In this document: piece by piece, positions 1 to 10,511 of the stretch
Numbering within the stretch: the first letter of the stretch is position 1
How the letters are laid out: every line of letters begins with the position of its first letter
Assembly: GCA_009746045.1 (NCBI GenBank)
Contig: RPFO01000189.1
Location: 420,137 to 484,136 of the forward strand
Direction of reading: 5' to 3'
Source of the DNA: Mesostigma viride
Taxonomy: Eukaryota; Streptophyta; Mesostigmatophyceae; Mesostigmatales; Mesostigmataceae
Length of the DNA: 64,000 nt
Translations under genes and position numbers: made by a program
Notes under the pieces: model-generated
The model's database searches: none
What the model was told of the DNA's origin: nothing
What the model saw: only the letters and a program-made list of their open reading frames with translations

Positions 1-304
1 GTGGCCATCAACGAGTGCAAGCGCAAGAATGATGGTAAGGGCATGTGGCATTACATATATCTATCGGCTTGTCGGTCGCTTTCGTATCCGTGTTGAACTC
101 CCTGGCCCTTACGCACACCGCCTCGATCAAGCTTTGGACAGATGCCACCATGGCAGTTCTCGGCACGGCACAGCCACCCCCTCCGCTACCACCGACCTGC
201 GGTGGCTGCACGCCAGGGGCTGCGGCCATTCCGCTAGCCATCTCCCTTGCCCGCCGCTACTGCCGCTGAGGATTACATGGTTGGTGCCCTTCGTGGTTTG
301 TTAG
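1..304. other. Left edge, no recognisable gene
   Basis: Short overlapping open frames exist on both strands but none resembles a known family or shows coding character. The stretch ends at the target-site duplication of the first LINE. Confidence 0.5.
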
Positions 305-315
305 CCGATATAGAT
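305..315. repeat. Target-site duplication of LINE copy 1, left
   Basis: CCGATATAGAT is repeated exactly at 3112-3122 on the other side of the element. Confidence 0.85.
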
Positions 316-450
316 ATTAAAAATATAATTACTTACAGCAGAGTGAAATCACTCAAACCAAAGCAAACGCCCAGCTATAAACCTATATACAGAGCCATGT
401 CAAAGCTCTATACTACGATAAGACCAATGGAAACGCCTAACGGGAGGAAC

Positions 451-2661
451 CTAATAGCCCTGCTGCACCGCAAAATCAGCCCGCGTACGGCGGAGCATGA
501 TGTCAGCCATGGCCCGAGTCAGCGCCACCGACAAGCGCTGACGCCAATATGACGTCCAGGTCCGCGCCGACCATGGGGCCCGCTGGCCCTCCAGGTCCAG
601 CCGGTCCTCCCGGAGCCGGCAACACTCCTTGAAGAAGGCGGAGGTCAGGGGCCCCATGGCCCCAAACTCCTCCAGGACAAAGGGCACCACACGATGGTGC
701 CCGACGTCGCCGTAGGCCAGGAGCTTGGCCCGCTCCGCCCGGTCCGCCGTGTAACCTGCCGTGAGGGAGGCCCCAGCCACGTGGCTAAGAGCCAAGGGCC
801 GCGCCACCGAAACGTCAATAAGCAGATGCCGGCCACCCCCCTCAAAGTCCAGCACCACGATGTCAGGCCGGTGGTTGGGGGAATAGAAGGCAGCGCCATC
901 CGCATCCTCGGACCGGATGTTCGCGTGGGGGAAAACCGACCGAATCATGGCGAGCACCACCGTCAGGAGGACAGTGTGCAAATACAAATACCAATTCTGA
1001 TTCTGTTGGCCCCCCATGCAGGCAAGGTAGTGAGTCCCCGTGGGATCCAGCGGCTGCCCACAGCTACCACAAGGCCGCCCGGCCGGAACAAGAGGCTGCG
1101 GGGCAAATAGCTGGTGCCGGAGCGCCACCGAGTAGTGGCTGGGAGCCAAGGCGAATGGGGGGGCCATGGGAAGAGCACGAAGGTACGCCGAGCCCACACT
1201 CCGCAAGGAAAGCGAGAACAGCCACGCACGTCCCTGGGCGTTGAGGTCCGCGAAAAGAGCAATCCAATCAGCCGTGTGCAGAATACCCGCGTAGGTTTTC
1301 TGGTGTTTATCGATGACGCGAGCAGGGAATGCGGCGGGAGATTGAACGGAGGCGACCGAGGGAGTGCCGCGAGGGAGGTGGCGCTGTACCGCCTGAGCGG
1401 CACGGACGGGAGAACAGGCCTGCTGGATCTCAGCATAGGCCTCCTGGATGGCGGTGACGAAGGGCAAAGGGCTGCTGGGGTCCAGGAGGTCAGGCGCTGC
1501 CGTTGCCAAAAGGGGCAGGAGCCGGCAGCTTTCCGCCCACGACTGAGCGACGGAGCCCAAAAATGCTGCTGGGGCCAGCCGGGCGGCACGAGTCAGACCG
1601 CAGCCACCCATCCGTGCAGGCAGGGAGGCAATGCGAATAGCATGTGGCGGGAGGTCGGGGCCCGGGACCAGCTGCGCCAAGGCCGACTGGATGCGTTCGT
1701 CGTGGCCCTCGGCGGCCAGCCGGACCTGAGCCGGAAGAGCGCCCCGGAGCCAGTGAACGACGCGAGGGTGAGCGCAAAACCACAGAAGCAGACCCTTGGT
1801 CTGCGAATCATGAAGGCGCGCAATCAAGGGCAGTACCTCAGTGCGTGCCTCGAGGGCGGCCCGCAGAGCATCGATGACAAACGCGGGGTCGCCAACCGGA
1901 ACGCCGAGGACATCCAACCCATGGAGGCGCTCGTCCCGGCCCAAGAGCTGGGGCGGAAAGCCGGAGCAATCACCTTGGGGCGAGTACACCGCGCACTTGG
2001 CCAGGGTCAACTGGAGGTTGATGTCGGCCACCGCGGTCTGCAGTGCCAGCAGAGCCGCGGTGGTGTCCGGCACAGGGCCCAGAAGGTAGATATCATCCAA
2101 GTAGGCCTGAATAGCGACCGCCGGGTGGGCAGCATGGACCGCTTGGAGGCAACCCTGGAGGGGGGCGGCAAAGTACAGGGGTCCCAGGGGGTCCCCTTGC
2201 TGGGTGCCCGACCGCGACAGCAGGCCGCCGCGAGTGCCGTCCTCCATGATGTGAACCAGTTGGCCGGGCTGGCCGTAGCACACGGCTGTCCAAGCGTACA
2301 AGTCCTCGAAGGACTCCATGACGGCCGCAAACATGCTGGCGCGGGACAGACTGTTGAACGCGTTGTGGCAGTCGACCTTGACGACAGCGTGGGTGGGGTG
2401 GGCCTCGAGGTAGGCCTGCACCGAATGGATGAGGATATCCGCCCCGCCTGGAGTCGTCACCCCCAGCTGGGCCGCCACCGAGGTCTCACCCGCTGCGAGG
2501 GGCGGGCAGAAAAAGGCACGGAGCTCGGGCGCCTTTTGGCGGCAGATCACTTTGCCCACGAGCTTGCGGAGCACCTCACCGCAGGCGATCGGGCGCACCT
2601 TGCCCTCGGGGGGGGCAAGACACCCTTGAGCAGAGCGAGGAGGCGAGCGCCCGCTAACCAC
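451..2661 (-). CDS. LINE reverse transcriptase with C-terminal restriction-like endonuclease (main part)
   Basis: This 736-residue frame copies element RNA into DNA at a nicked target. Reverse transcriptase motifs appear in order: a KVRPIACGEVLRKL block near 21-34, motif A KVDCHNAF with Asp97, motif B TQQGDPLGP near 153-161, and YLDD at 187-190. A thumb/linker region follows. Near the C-terminus is a CCHC knuckle (CX2C...HX4C, residues 531-548), then RPD at 598-600 and LLIDVSV with Asp616. CCHC plus RPD...D is the arrangement of R2-type restriction-like endonucleases, placed after the RT as in R2, not before it as with APE endonucleases. The frame has no convincing ATG. Its true upstream part lies in another frame (2547-3111), joined at a C8 run. 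The long open frame on the opposite strand is treated as a shadow. Confidence 0.85.
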   Translation of the reverse strand: MVSGRSPPRSAQGCLAPPEGKVRPIACGEVLRKLVGKVICRQKAPELRAFFCPPLAAGETSVAAQLGVTTPGGADILIHSVQAYLEAHPTHAVVKVDCHNAFNSLSRASMFAAVMESFEDLYAWTAVCYGQPGQLVHIMEDGTRGGLLSRSGTQQGDPLGPLYFAAPLQGCLQAVHAAHPAVAIQAYLDDIYLLGPVPDTTAALLALQTAVADINLQLTLAKCAVYSPQGDCSGFPPQLLGRDERLHGLDVLGVPVGDPAFVIDALRAALEARTEVLPLIARLHDSQTKGLLLWFCAHPRVVHWLRGALPAQVRLAAEGHDERIQSALAQLVPGPDLPPHAIRIASLPARMGGCGLTRAARLAPAAFLGSVAQSWAESCRLLPLLATAAPDLLDPSSPLPFVTAIQEAYAEIQQACSPVRAAQAVQRHLPRGTPSVASVQSPAAFPARVIDKHQKTYAGILHTADWIALFADLNAQGRAWLFSLSLRSVGSAYLRALPMAPPFALAPSHYSVALRHQLFAPQPLVPAGRPCGSCGQPLDPTGTHYLACMGGQQNQNWYLYLHTVLLTVVLAMIRSVFPHANIRSEDADGAAFYSPNHRPDIVVLDFEGGGRHLLIDVSVARPLALSHVAGASLTAGYTADRAERAKLLAYGDVGHHRVVPFVLEEFGAMGPLTSAFFKECCRLREDRLDLEGQRAPWSARTWTSYWRQRLSVALTRAMADIMLRRTRADFAVQQGY

Positions 2662-3111
2662 TCGCGCGCAGCGGGAGGAACGCGACCAGCCGCCAGGTCA
2701 ATGAGGGTGTCAAAGAGAATGTCCTCGCCCCCATGCCCCACCAGGACCTCCAAGTGCTCGTAGCGCCAGCCCGACGGCCCGGTAGAGGAAGCCCGCGGGA
2801 CCGCACGCATCACCTCCAGGAAGCAGTCGCGGTCCAGCCGGAGGGGGGCCGGCAGGGGGTCCGGCACGGGCAGCTGGAATCCGGGCTCCGCAGGGTGAAG
2901 AGCCTCCAAGGCCGCCAGGGTAGCCGCATTGGCGGGGGCCAGCTTGGCCATTTCCAAGCGGGTCATGGCCCGGCTGAGCTGCCCCTCGCGGACGAGGCGG
3001 ATGACGTCGGCGGCCACCCGCTCGAAGTTGACCTCCCCCGACAGCCGGGCCGTGCGCGGGGGCGGCACGCCAAACAGCCCCTCCCAGTCCCCCTGCAGAA
3101 AGCGTCGGCAA
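2547..3111 (-). pseudogene. N-terminal part of the same LINE RT, frameshifted
   Basis: This frame carries the pre-motif region of the reverse transcriptase (SSTGPSGWRYEHL and an LLALLKG block). It runs into the main frame near an 8-base homopolymer at 2608-2615. One base fewer there would join the two frames directly. The first few codons (3112-3134) come from host DNA and the target-site duplication, so the apparent ATG is not a real start. Whether the frameshift is a mutation or an assembly error in the homopolymer cannot be decided here. Confidence 0.75.
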
Positions 3112-3122
3112 CCGATATAGAT
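3112..3122. repeat. Target-site duplication of LINE copy 1, right
   Basis: This is the second copy of CCGATATAGAT. It marks the 5' truncation point of the element. Confidence 0.85.
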
Positions 3123-4020
3123 GATAGATGACATGCCCCCCTTCGTAATGCAGCAGAATTTGATGACGCTGTCAAGCGCCTTCGCTTTGATGCCGCTGTC
3201 GGTGCTGATAACCTGCCTGCAGCTGTCGGGTTATACCCTTGAGGATGTGACATTGCATTGCCGTGCAGTTTTAGCTTACATGCAGAGCAATATGACGCTC
3301 TTGGCGTCATCCGTTCGACCCCTCTTACTCAGATATGGTCGTATATGCAGGATAACCGGGCTATAGACCGCTGCAGTCTAGCCCTACCATGCTCTTTCAG
3401 ACGAGCGGCCACCGAGCCACGAGCGGCCATGGCTGACGGCGGAGCTCAGAACTTTTGCGTCTGAGCCCCAAATTTAGCCGGCCTCACTTGCATCAGATAT
3501 GCGTCCTTTCAAGACGCATCTGCTAGTATAATCGGTTACAGCTGTAACGCAGTATTCTGCCAATCAGCTACCAAAACGCAGCCTCGACAAACAAATCCAG
3601 CTGCTGTCGGCATTCCCGGGCGTTGACAGCAGCTCGTGCAACATCAACTCCTGCGGACGCCATGCAACCCTCTCGCGCTTATTATCCCAGCTCTCCCCCC
3701 CCGGTCTGCCTCCCTCGACGCAATGCTCTTAGTACATCAAATTCGTCGCCCATTCCCAAGAAAACCCGAACTTCCCATACCAAATGGCGGATGTCCACCG
3801 CTTCGGCGCCGGCCAGCGGGATTTTTGCATCAAGATTGGAAATCTTTGTAAACGTTCACGAAGGAACAATGTGACGATGTTATCTAGTTCGTATATGCCA
3901 ATTAAGCCCTACTGGGAATGGCTGCTTCAAGAACCAGATGCGTATTTTAAGGCGGTCATCATGTGCAGCTCAGTACCTGCGCTGCGACGCCCAGCAGGAC
4001 TTCACCAAGATTGGCTACGC
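3123..4020. other. No recognisable gene
   Basis: About 0.9 kb of short open frames on both strands without family resemblance. It may include the 5' region of the LINE whose ORF1 follows. Confidence 0.4.
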
Positions 4021-5016
4021 TGGCCTCAGGAGCCTTCTGCATGAGTGCAGACGGGCAGCCACAGCAGCTGCAGCATCCTCAGCAGTCTGAGCGGCGCCTC
4101 CCAGGCAGCACGGAGTCCATGGATCGAGCTGCAGTGGCGGAGCAGCTGGCGCCGCGATGGCTGAGCATCCCTGCCTCTGCCCTGAACGCGCCTGACGGCC
4201 CACTCAACACTCTCTCGACCAAGGTCAACAACATTGACGCCAGAGTCGCAAGTGTTAATTAAGCTCCAGCCTCAGTATACTGCTACGCAAGAGCACATTG
4301 CCACCAAAGTTTCCGAGGCCACAGCCACTGTGACCACCCCAGGTGGAAGGCCGAGTCGGCCAAGGCTCCGTGAAAGTTGAGGCAGTTGCTACCAAGGTAG
4401 ATGCCTGGTTGGCCACGCAGGTCCCCGAGATTGCCGCGCGAACGGCCACCATCGCCGCCCAACCTGCTGGTAGGGCTAGCGATGACCCCTCGACTCACGC
4501 CTCCTGGGCTGACCTGCTCAAGAGCCAGGCATCTTCTACCACGACCGCCATCACCACCAAGCTCCAGGAGCTGGAAGACACGCGCCGCGAGGCCGCTGAC
4601 CGCGACCGTCGCCGCTGCCGGGTCATCCTCAGGCGCTTCGACATGCAGCCGGAGGAGACCCCAGACTCTCTTCTCGACGAGCTGCAGAAACAACTACTAG
4701 CTCTTGGCGTGCATGGAGCTGCCAGGTGCGACACTGCAGGCCGGCGCCTACCGCCTGCCCCATCCACGGGACAAGGCTGGGCCCCCTCCAGTGGTCCTCA
4801 CCTTCAGCGACATCACAGCCCGAGTTCGGTTACTCTCTCGCCGCAAGAAGCTGGTGAACACCTCGGCCTGGTCGCTTAATTGAAGACGACCTGACGCCAG
4901 CCCAGCAGCAGCAATGCCGCGATCAGTGGCCCGACTACATCCGCCACAAGGCCAACCCCGAGAAGGCCCAAGTTTACTGGTGGGGCGGGGACCTTTATGT
5001 CAACAAGAAACTGTGA
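4021..5016 (+). pseudogene. Decayed L1-like ORF1 (RNA-binding chaperone)
   Basis: Three successive frames read as one L1-type ORF1p. First comes an Ala/Thr-rich segment with coiled-coil character and an ELEDTRREAADRDRRR stretch. Next is an RRM-like block (CRVILRRF ... EETPDSLLDELQKQLLALGV, near 4617-4710). In other frames follow a C-terminal-domain block (VVLTFSDITARVRLLSRRKK, near 4795-4855) and EDDLTPAQQQQ ... GGDLYVNKKL ending at the TGA of 5014-5016. ORF1p of this type coats LINE RNA. A second copy with the same C-terminal pattern (DDLTLAQQQ, GAAIYVD) lies near 22334-23229. At least two frameshifts and one internal stop make it non-functional. The family call rests on motif order, not on a search. 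Confidence 0.6.
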
Positions 5017-5478
5017 AAGCCCCCCTGGGCTCCCCCGGGATAGAGCACTCAAGCTAGTTGTCTAGATGGGGGCAATCGATTATGGGATAGATTAGGCATT
5101 ACAGCACTTGAAACGATATTAGCGCCCAGCGTTATCAGTAGTAGTACCTTCAATTAGCTCTGGCACCTTGTGGCCATCAGCTTGCGCCTTAGCCGACGTC
5201 TTGAGCCCACCTCGCCATTGTAGCATAAGCTATGCGTCAGCCTACCTATGGTATTGCACTGGTTGTATTGCACCCACAGTGTTGTGCCGCGGCACCATGC
5301 TGTGGAGAGAGCGCTCTGTGGCGCCTGCCCACTTGCGGCAGTGAGAGAAGCTAGGGCGCCCTCCCTCCTTCTCGTTGTGCATATATTCCTTTACTCTGTA
5401 TAGGCACCCACGTACCTGACGCAGTCACGTGATTATTATTATTATTATTATTGTTATTACTATATCTATTATTATTAT
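5017..5478 (+). mobile_element. LINE 3' region with (ATT)n tail
   Basis: This non-coding stretch directly follows the ORF1 remnant. It ends with GACGCAGTCACGTG (5418-5431) and then an ATT-rich microsatellite (about 5430-5478). The same 14-mer followed by an AT-rich tract recurs at 32298-32311, so it is probably a 3'-terminal motif of this LINE group. No ORF2 is present between ORF1 and the tail. Confidence 0.5.
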
Positions 5479-7187
5479 GCAGGATAAGCAGCGTTGGACG
5501 GACATTGTCAAAGACTACGACCCCCCAACTGTGGGTCCTCCGTCCTCAGAAAATATAAAAAGCATGGTTGGCATAGCTTGTGTGCAAGACTCTAAAGCTC
5601 GAGGCCTCACTTGAGGCCCATATTTTATTAGAAGCTAGCTGTGGACATACATGCATGTACATATTGATGTCTTGGGGAGACGTTATGGGGAATGCAGCTA
5701 GAGCTCCGTGGTCCCCCAATAGGGACACGAGATTTGCCTGCATGCCTTTGATCCTGTGGGTATTATTCTGATCAGACACTCCGCAAAGGTGAAAACCATT
5801 TGCGGTCAGTGCCGGGCCGCGGAAAACGCGGAAAAACGCGATCTGCAAATGAATCTGACCGGAATCGAACTGGGGACCTCTCGCACCAATTTTGCTGACT
5901 ATAGGACGGACGTCTCCGGTTACCATGGCATCGCCAACTTACACCTACAGTCATCCGCAAAAGTTCTCCTGTCCGGGGAGTGATGCAAGCCTTTCGGATT
6001 TGGTACTAGATAAATCACTCGAGATCTGTGTGTAGGAGTACTACACACGTGGTATTATGACCGCATTGAGAATCGTGCACTTGATGATCGTGCAGAGCCG
6101 GCCGCACGTGATCGAATTGATTGGGAAGCCTGTCTGTTTACTACCTGAGCAGTCAGCTCTGAGTAACAAACGACACTTGGAATTAATGTCCACAGCTGCA
6201 AACTGGCACTGCAAGTTTGCGCATCCCAAAGACAAAAGGACGAAAATACAAGCTAGGCAGTCATGAATTGTTGTCTCACAGTATCTAGAAAATCCAGGCA
6301 TTCGTACATCTGTATTCTCATAATGTTTGCTACCTCAGCTGGCCAGCCAGCGCACGTATCTGTGTGTACACGAGAAACTGCCTCCATGCTCGTTTTGGCT
6401 CATAATCTGGGCCCATCTGAATGGCTGGTGGCCGGGATTACCCGCCAGCACATCCTACATGTGTACAGTGCCTAACGCACGTAGCTACGTGACCGTCAAG
6501 TGCTCAGGTTCCTTTAAAAGAAATGACAAGAGCATTTTGACACAGGGTTGCGTTAGGCACACCAAGTTGGAAGCCACAAGCTTGCATGCAGAAAAGAGGA
6601 CACTCGCGGGGTTAGTATGCTTCAGCACAGTATGTACTTCTGTACAGCAACGTGGATGCCTAGCCGACGTTTGTGATATTGAATCAATCTGCGTGTCATG
6701 AGACCTGCCTAATATTACTATCAGTGGGTCACTGCCATGTGAGCCGGCGAACCCTTAAACTGAACCCTTATTAGACTGTTGCCTGTGTTATTCTTGACAA
6801 CATGGTCCCAAAAATCAACGATCACTTATTGAGGCAGTGGTGGTAGAGCCATCCCAACCCCTGGCCATTTGTGCTCAGGAAAGGAAACCCTCTGCAGCTT
6901 TGGGCATCGCAACGCCAACAATGGGATGGGTTTGACGACCTCAACACAATCCGGCAACTCCAGGTAAAACGGTTTCTGCATTCGTAGGCAAATGAAAGTG
7001 GCACTTGTTGATTTGTTGTTGAGTATCAGTTGTATGCGTTATCGCAGTCCCACCTAGCTAGCCGACTATAAGCTGGTGGCTCGACCCCATTGACAACCAG
7101 TTCGAGGCAACAGCCTGGGTTTCGAGGATATGGCGCCACATGTTTGATGTTGGGGGCACCCGTTCAGACTCCAACTTTTTCTTAGTA
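5479..7187. other. No confident gene; possible LINE ORF2 tail at the left end
   Basis: At 5485-5540 the plus-strand reading WTDIVKDYDPPTVG resembles the tail at 24050-24095 (WRAQVIEDNDPPLWG). This may be the end of a LINE ORF2. Beyond that I see only short open frames and no family resemblance. Confidence 0.3.
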
Positions 7188-7201
7188 CACCTCTTATCTA
7201 T
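7188..7201. repeat. Target-site duplication of LINE copy 2, left
   Basis: CACCTCTTATCTAT is repeated exactly at 8016-8029. Confidence 0.85.
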
Positions 7202-8015
7202 TAAAAATATAATTACTTACAGCAGAGTGAAATCACTCAAACCAAAGCAAACGCCCAGCTATAAACCTATATACAGAGCCATGTCAAAGCTCTATACTAC
7301 GAAGTACGATAAGACCAATGGAAACGCCTAACGGGAGGAACCTAATAGCCCTGCTGCACCGCAAAATCAGCCCGCGTACGGCGGAGCATGATGTCCGCCA
7401 TGGCCCGAGTCAGCGCCACCGACAAGCGCTGACGCCAATATGACGTCCAGGTCCGCGCCGACCATGGGGCCCGCTGGCCCTCCAGGTCCAGCCGGTCCTC
7501 CCGGAGCCGGCAACACTCCTTGAAGAAGGCGGAGGTCAGGGGCCCCATGGCCCCAAACTCCTCCAGGACAAAGGGCACCACACGATGGTGCCCGACGTCG
7601 CCGTAGGCCAGGAGCTTGGCCCGCTCCGCCCGGTCCGCCGTGTAACCTGCCGTGAGGGAGGCCCCAGCCACGTGGCTAAGAGCCAAGGGCCGCGCCACCG
7701 AAACGTCAATAAGCAGATGCCGGCCACCCCCCTCAAAGTCCAGCACCACGATGTCAGGCCGGTGGTTGGGGAATAGAAGGCAGCGCCATCCGCATCCTCG
7801 GACCGGATGTTCGCGTGGGGGAAAACCGACCGAATCATGGCGAGCACCACCGTCAGGAGGACAGTGTGCAAATACAAATACCAATTCTGATTCTGTTGGC
7901 CCCCCATGCAGGCAAGGTAGTGAGTCCCCGTGGGATCCAGCGGCTGCCCACAGCTACCACAAGGCCGCCCGGCCGGAACAAGAGGCTGCGGGGCAAATAG
8001 CTGGTGCCGGAGCGC
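7202..8015 (-). mobile_element. REL-type LINE copy 2, strongly 5'-truncated
   Basis: This is a near-exact copy of the 3' 0.8 kb of the LINE at 316-3111. It is flanked by a 14-bp duplication, CACCTCTTATCTAT, at 7188-7201 and 8016-8029. At the 5' junction the element sequence itself ends in CACC, so the boundary overlaps the target by about 4 bp, which suggests microhomology during attachment. Differences from copy 1 include a 7-bp insertion near 7302, a single substitution near 7395 and one base fewer in a G run near 7767. Confidence 0.85.
7342..8015 (-). pseudogene. C-terminal CCHC plus endonuclease part of LINE RT
   Basis: Only the last part of the RT polyprotein is present: the CGSCG...HYLAC knuckle and the RPDIVVLDFEG...LLIDVSV endonuclease core. 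A one-base deletion in a G run (about 7766-7770) separates the knuckle frame from the endonuclease frame, where copy 1 is open. The copy lacks the reverse transcriptase domain and cannot be autonomous. Confidence 0.8.
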
Positions 8016-8029
8016 CACCTCTTATCTAT
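8016..8029. repeat. Target-site duplication of LINE copy 2, right
   Basis: This is the second copy of CACCTCTTATCTAT. Its first four bases coincide with element sequence. Confidence 0.8.
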
Positions 8030-8804
8030 GCAGTTGCAATTGTGAAGCCTGGCGCCGACCTACTCACGTCTTTCTCCGTCTGCTCATGACAATGGCCTGT
8101 GGAAAGGCGCTCTCCAACAGCTACTGAATTGGCGATTACGAGTTTATTGGCCTATGGCAGACGGCAATCTCCGATTTGCGGCATATTAACCTATACGTAA
8201 ACTAGCACATCCAAATTGTCGGATTTTACGTGGACTTCGCCCAACGTCTGTACCGGGCACATAATTAATTAAAGGCCGGGAAAATAGGGCTTGCGAGTGC
8301 GCTGCGTTGAGCAGCTTCCAATCGTCGTTAGCTTGCACCAGTCATCCATGGGAAGTCCCCGCTCCGACAGCGTTGCTTCATTTCAGATGCCAACCAGTCG
8401 CCGGGGCTTTCACAAGTAAAACGTCTGCCATCAATCCTAACAAGGCGAAGAATGGTCGCGTGGTTTTTTTTTTTTTGAGACTATATCGATGTGCACATGT
8501 CAGTTGGCTAAGCTTAGCCGCCTAGCGGCTAAGCTTAGGTAAGGTTTACGAAAAATTTCAAACTTTTCATTAAAATTATATTAAAATATTTAAGCGCGAC
8601 GCACAGCGTCTCCACAGACATTTTTCTACCTACAAAAGTCATACAATGTTAATCATGATTCTGGCGCTGTCACAAGGTCCGGCCGGCGACTTGCGCCGGA
8701 AATGCGCGGACTACACAAAGTAATTTGGCACGTCCAGGCTGTTTGAGATCATAAAAAGACTTTCCTCACGTGACTTAGTGTTTTCCTGTTGACATCATGC
8801 CCAT
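8030..8804. other. Intergenic, no recognisable gene
   Basis: AT-rich stretch containing a T-run near 8463-8476 and the hairpin at 8508-8538. I see no coding sequence. Confidence 0.5.
8508..8538. repeat. Perfect 14-bp hairpin
   Basis: CTAAGCTTAGCCGC, a 3-base loop CTA, then the exact inverse complement. Function unknown. Confidence 0.8.
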
Positions 8805-8808
8805 TTAA

Positions 8809-10507
8809 CCCCTAAATGGGCAGAAATACTGCCGATGCATCGGCTGTAACTTCACAATTTTGCAAACCAGATGCCATCCAACCCACCCATATCCAATGGC
8901 TGTCCTTGGGGGCCAAGCATGTCCATGAGTTGCCCTTCGGGTTGGTATATCACAACCTTACATATATGCAGGGTAGGCCATGTATAACTGCCGTCAAAGT
9001 CAGGGGGGTCAAGACGAGCGTTTTCATTTTTGGTAGAATGTGCATTTTGAATTATGTTGTAAGAGCTAGGCACCTACCACTTCAGGGATGATAAACAATT
9101 AGTTGCTGAACAGTTTGAGCCATTGGGGTCATCATTTGGGTGGGTATGCCAGCAGTTACACCCAGTACAGCCCATAGGGGTACCGTTGGTAAAAAGCAAC
9201 CAAGGGGGTCGGAGTGGGCATACTACCTACTAATACCTACTAATATGGCCCCCAACCATGCCACACAATACATTTCCCTTCCACAATGATGGGGAAACAT
9301 AACTGCATCATCACACTACCCTTACATGGCACCTATGTGCAGGTGCCACCTTGTCCATGCACGTAGGTAACGTGGTACGGATACCCTACGTAAGGCATGC
9401 ATTCTAGGAGGCAGCCACCAACAAACTAGTGATTTTAAGCCTATTTCAGCTTGCCCTAGCAAGGATAAACTAGGCCTAAGCTGCTATAGCTTGCCAGGTG
9501 ATGGCCAGCACACCTGGTGGCACATGCTGACAATGGGAAGCTTCTACTCACCGGTTACATGCTTGATGATGCCACAGAGACCAGCCAACTGCCTCACACT
9601 CATGCAATATGTGTGTGGGAAATGTATAACAAACATATATGGAGGTATTCAAACCCATACAGCATCTAAAACTTATCACCATCACACTGTGGCAGGTCAA
9701 CTGACTGAGGGAAGCATCTAAGAAGGGTGTTTTAGAAAGGGGCCAGGCCAGGGTCAAGAAAGAGCATGAATAATGCAAAAAGAATGTGCTACACAAACTA
9801 GAACGTATATATAAACGTCAAACATCGATAGGAAAACGATGCTGAAGCTTTACCAGGCATGGATGGCGTTACCTTGGCCCAGGCGGTGGCCGCAAAATGG
9901 CGCATTTCGGCGCACCAAAGTTGTGCAGCATGGTCGCTGGATTCGGCGATTTCTGGCCACCCTTGCACGTTTACGACTACTATGTATCATAAAAAGTACA
10001 AAGAAACCAATATATCCTTTAAAATACGCCGGAAAGGTATTGCTGTCAACGTTTCTATCGTCCGGCCTGATCGCAGTTTTTTCCAGCAAGAACGCTGCCG
10101 ACACCTATCAAATGGCATTCCCGCGGTCCAAAAATTGGCCTGTGTGATCTTTAGGACGTATAAAATCAATTTCCTAAGTTTGGTCAGAAAATTCGAACGA
10201 AAACGTAAATGCCATGCGTGGGCGCAAGCCGCCATGGCCAGGTCGTCGTTTTCCGGAATGCACGTTGTACGTGAAAAAGTACCCTGACCCCTTGTACTTT
10301 GACCGGCCAGAACACCTCTATAACTTTGTCAGAAGTATGCAAACCCTAGTACCATGCTGTGAGGAAAATTATAAACTTTCGATCTTCTCAGCTAAACTTT
10401 TCCTAATTCTCAATAGTTTTCGCGGCATTTGGTCCCCCGAGAAGGGGCCGACGTGTCGGCTGTAACTCAGTTTTAGGCGGAAAATCGGCAGCCAGACCAT
10501 TTAGGGG
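8809..10507. mobile_element. piggyBac-like non-autonomous DNA transposon
   Basis: The 1699-bp segment starts CCCCTAAATGG and ends CCATTTAGGGG, an 11-bp perfect terminal inverted repeat. It is flanked on both sides by TTAA (8805-8808 and 10508-10511). Insertion into TTAA with short C-run ends is characteristic of the piggyBac superfamily. Subterminal sequence also shares CTGCCGAT in inverted orientation. No transposase frame is visible inside, so it would depend on a transposase elsewhere. The assignment rests only on ends and target site. Confidence 0.65.
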
Positions 10508-10511
10508 TTAA

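Larger units (their letters stand above)
316..3111 (-). mobile_element. REL-type LINE copy 1, 5'-truncated
   Basis: This is a non-LTR retrotransposon read on the minus strand. It is bounded by an 11-bp direct repeat, CCGATATAGAT, at 305-315 and 3112-3122, which is the target-site duplication. The RT begins abruptly at the right boundary, so the 5' end (any N-terminal DNA-binding domain) was lost at insertion, as is usual for target-primed reverse transcription. The 3' end is AT-rich, without poly(A); the same 3' terminus recurs in the copy at 7202-8015. The two copies are almost identical over their shared 0.8 kb, implying recent activity. Confidence 0.85.

Noticed and set aside
1114-2763. 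549-codon open frame on the plus strand
   Set aside because: It is antisense to the LINE RT with its clear motifs. High GC and few stops explain it, and its product resembles nothing.
5850-5950. tRNA-like piece on the minus strand (AGTTCGATTCC after AGGTC)
   Set aside because: The T-loop fits, but T-stem, anticodon stem and acceptor do not pair. At most a degraded tRNA-derived sequence.
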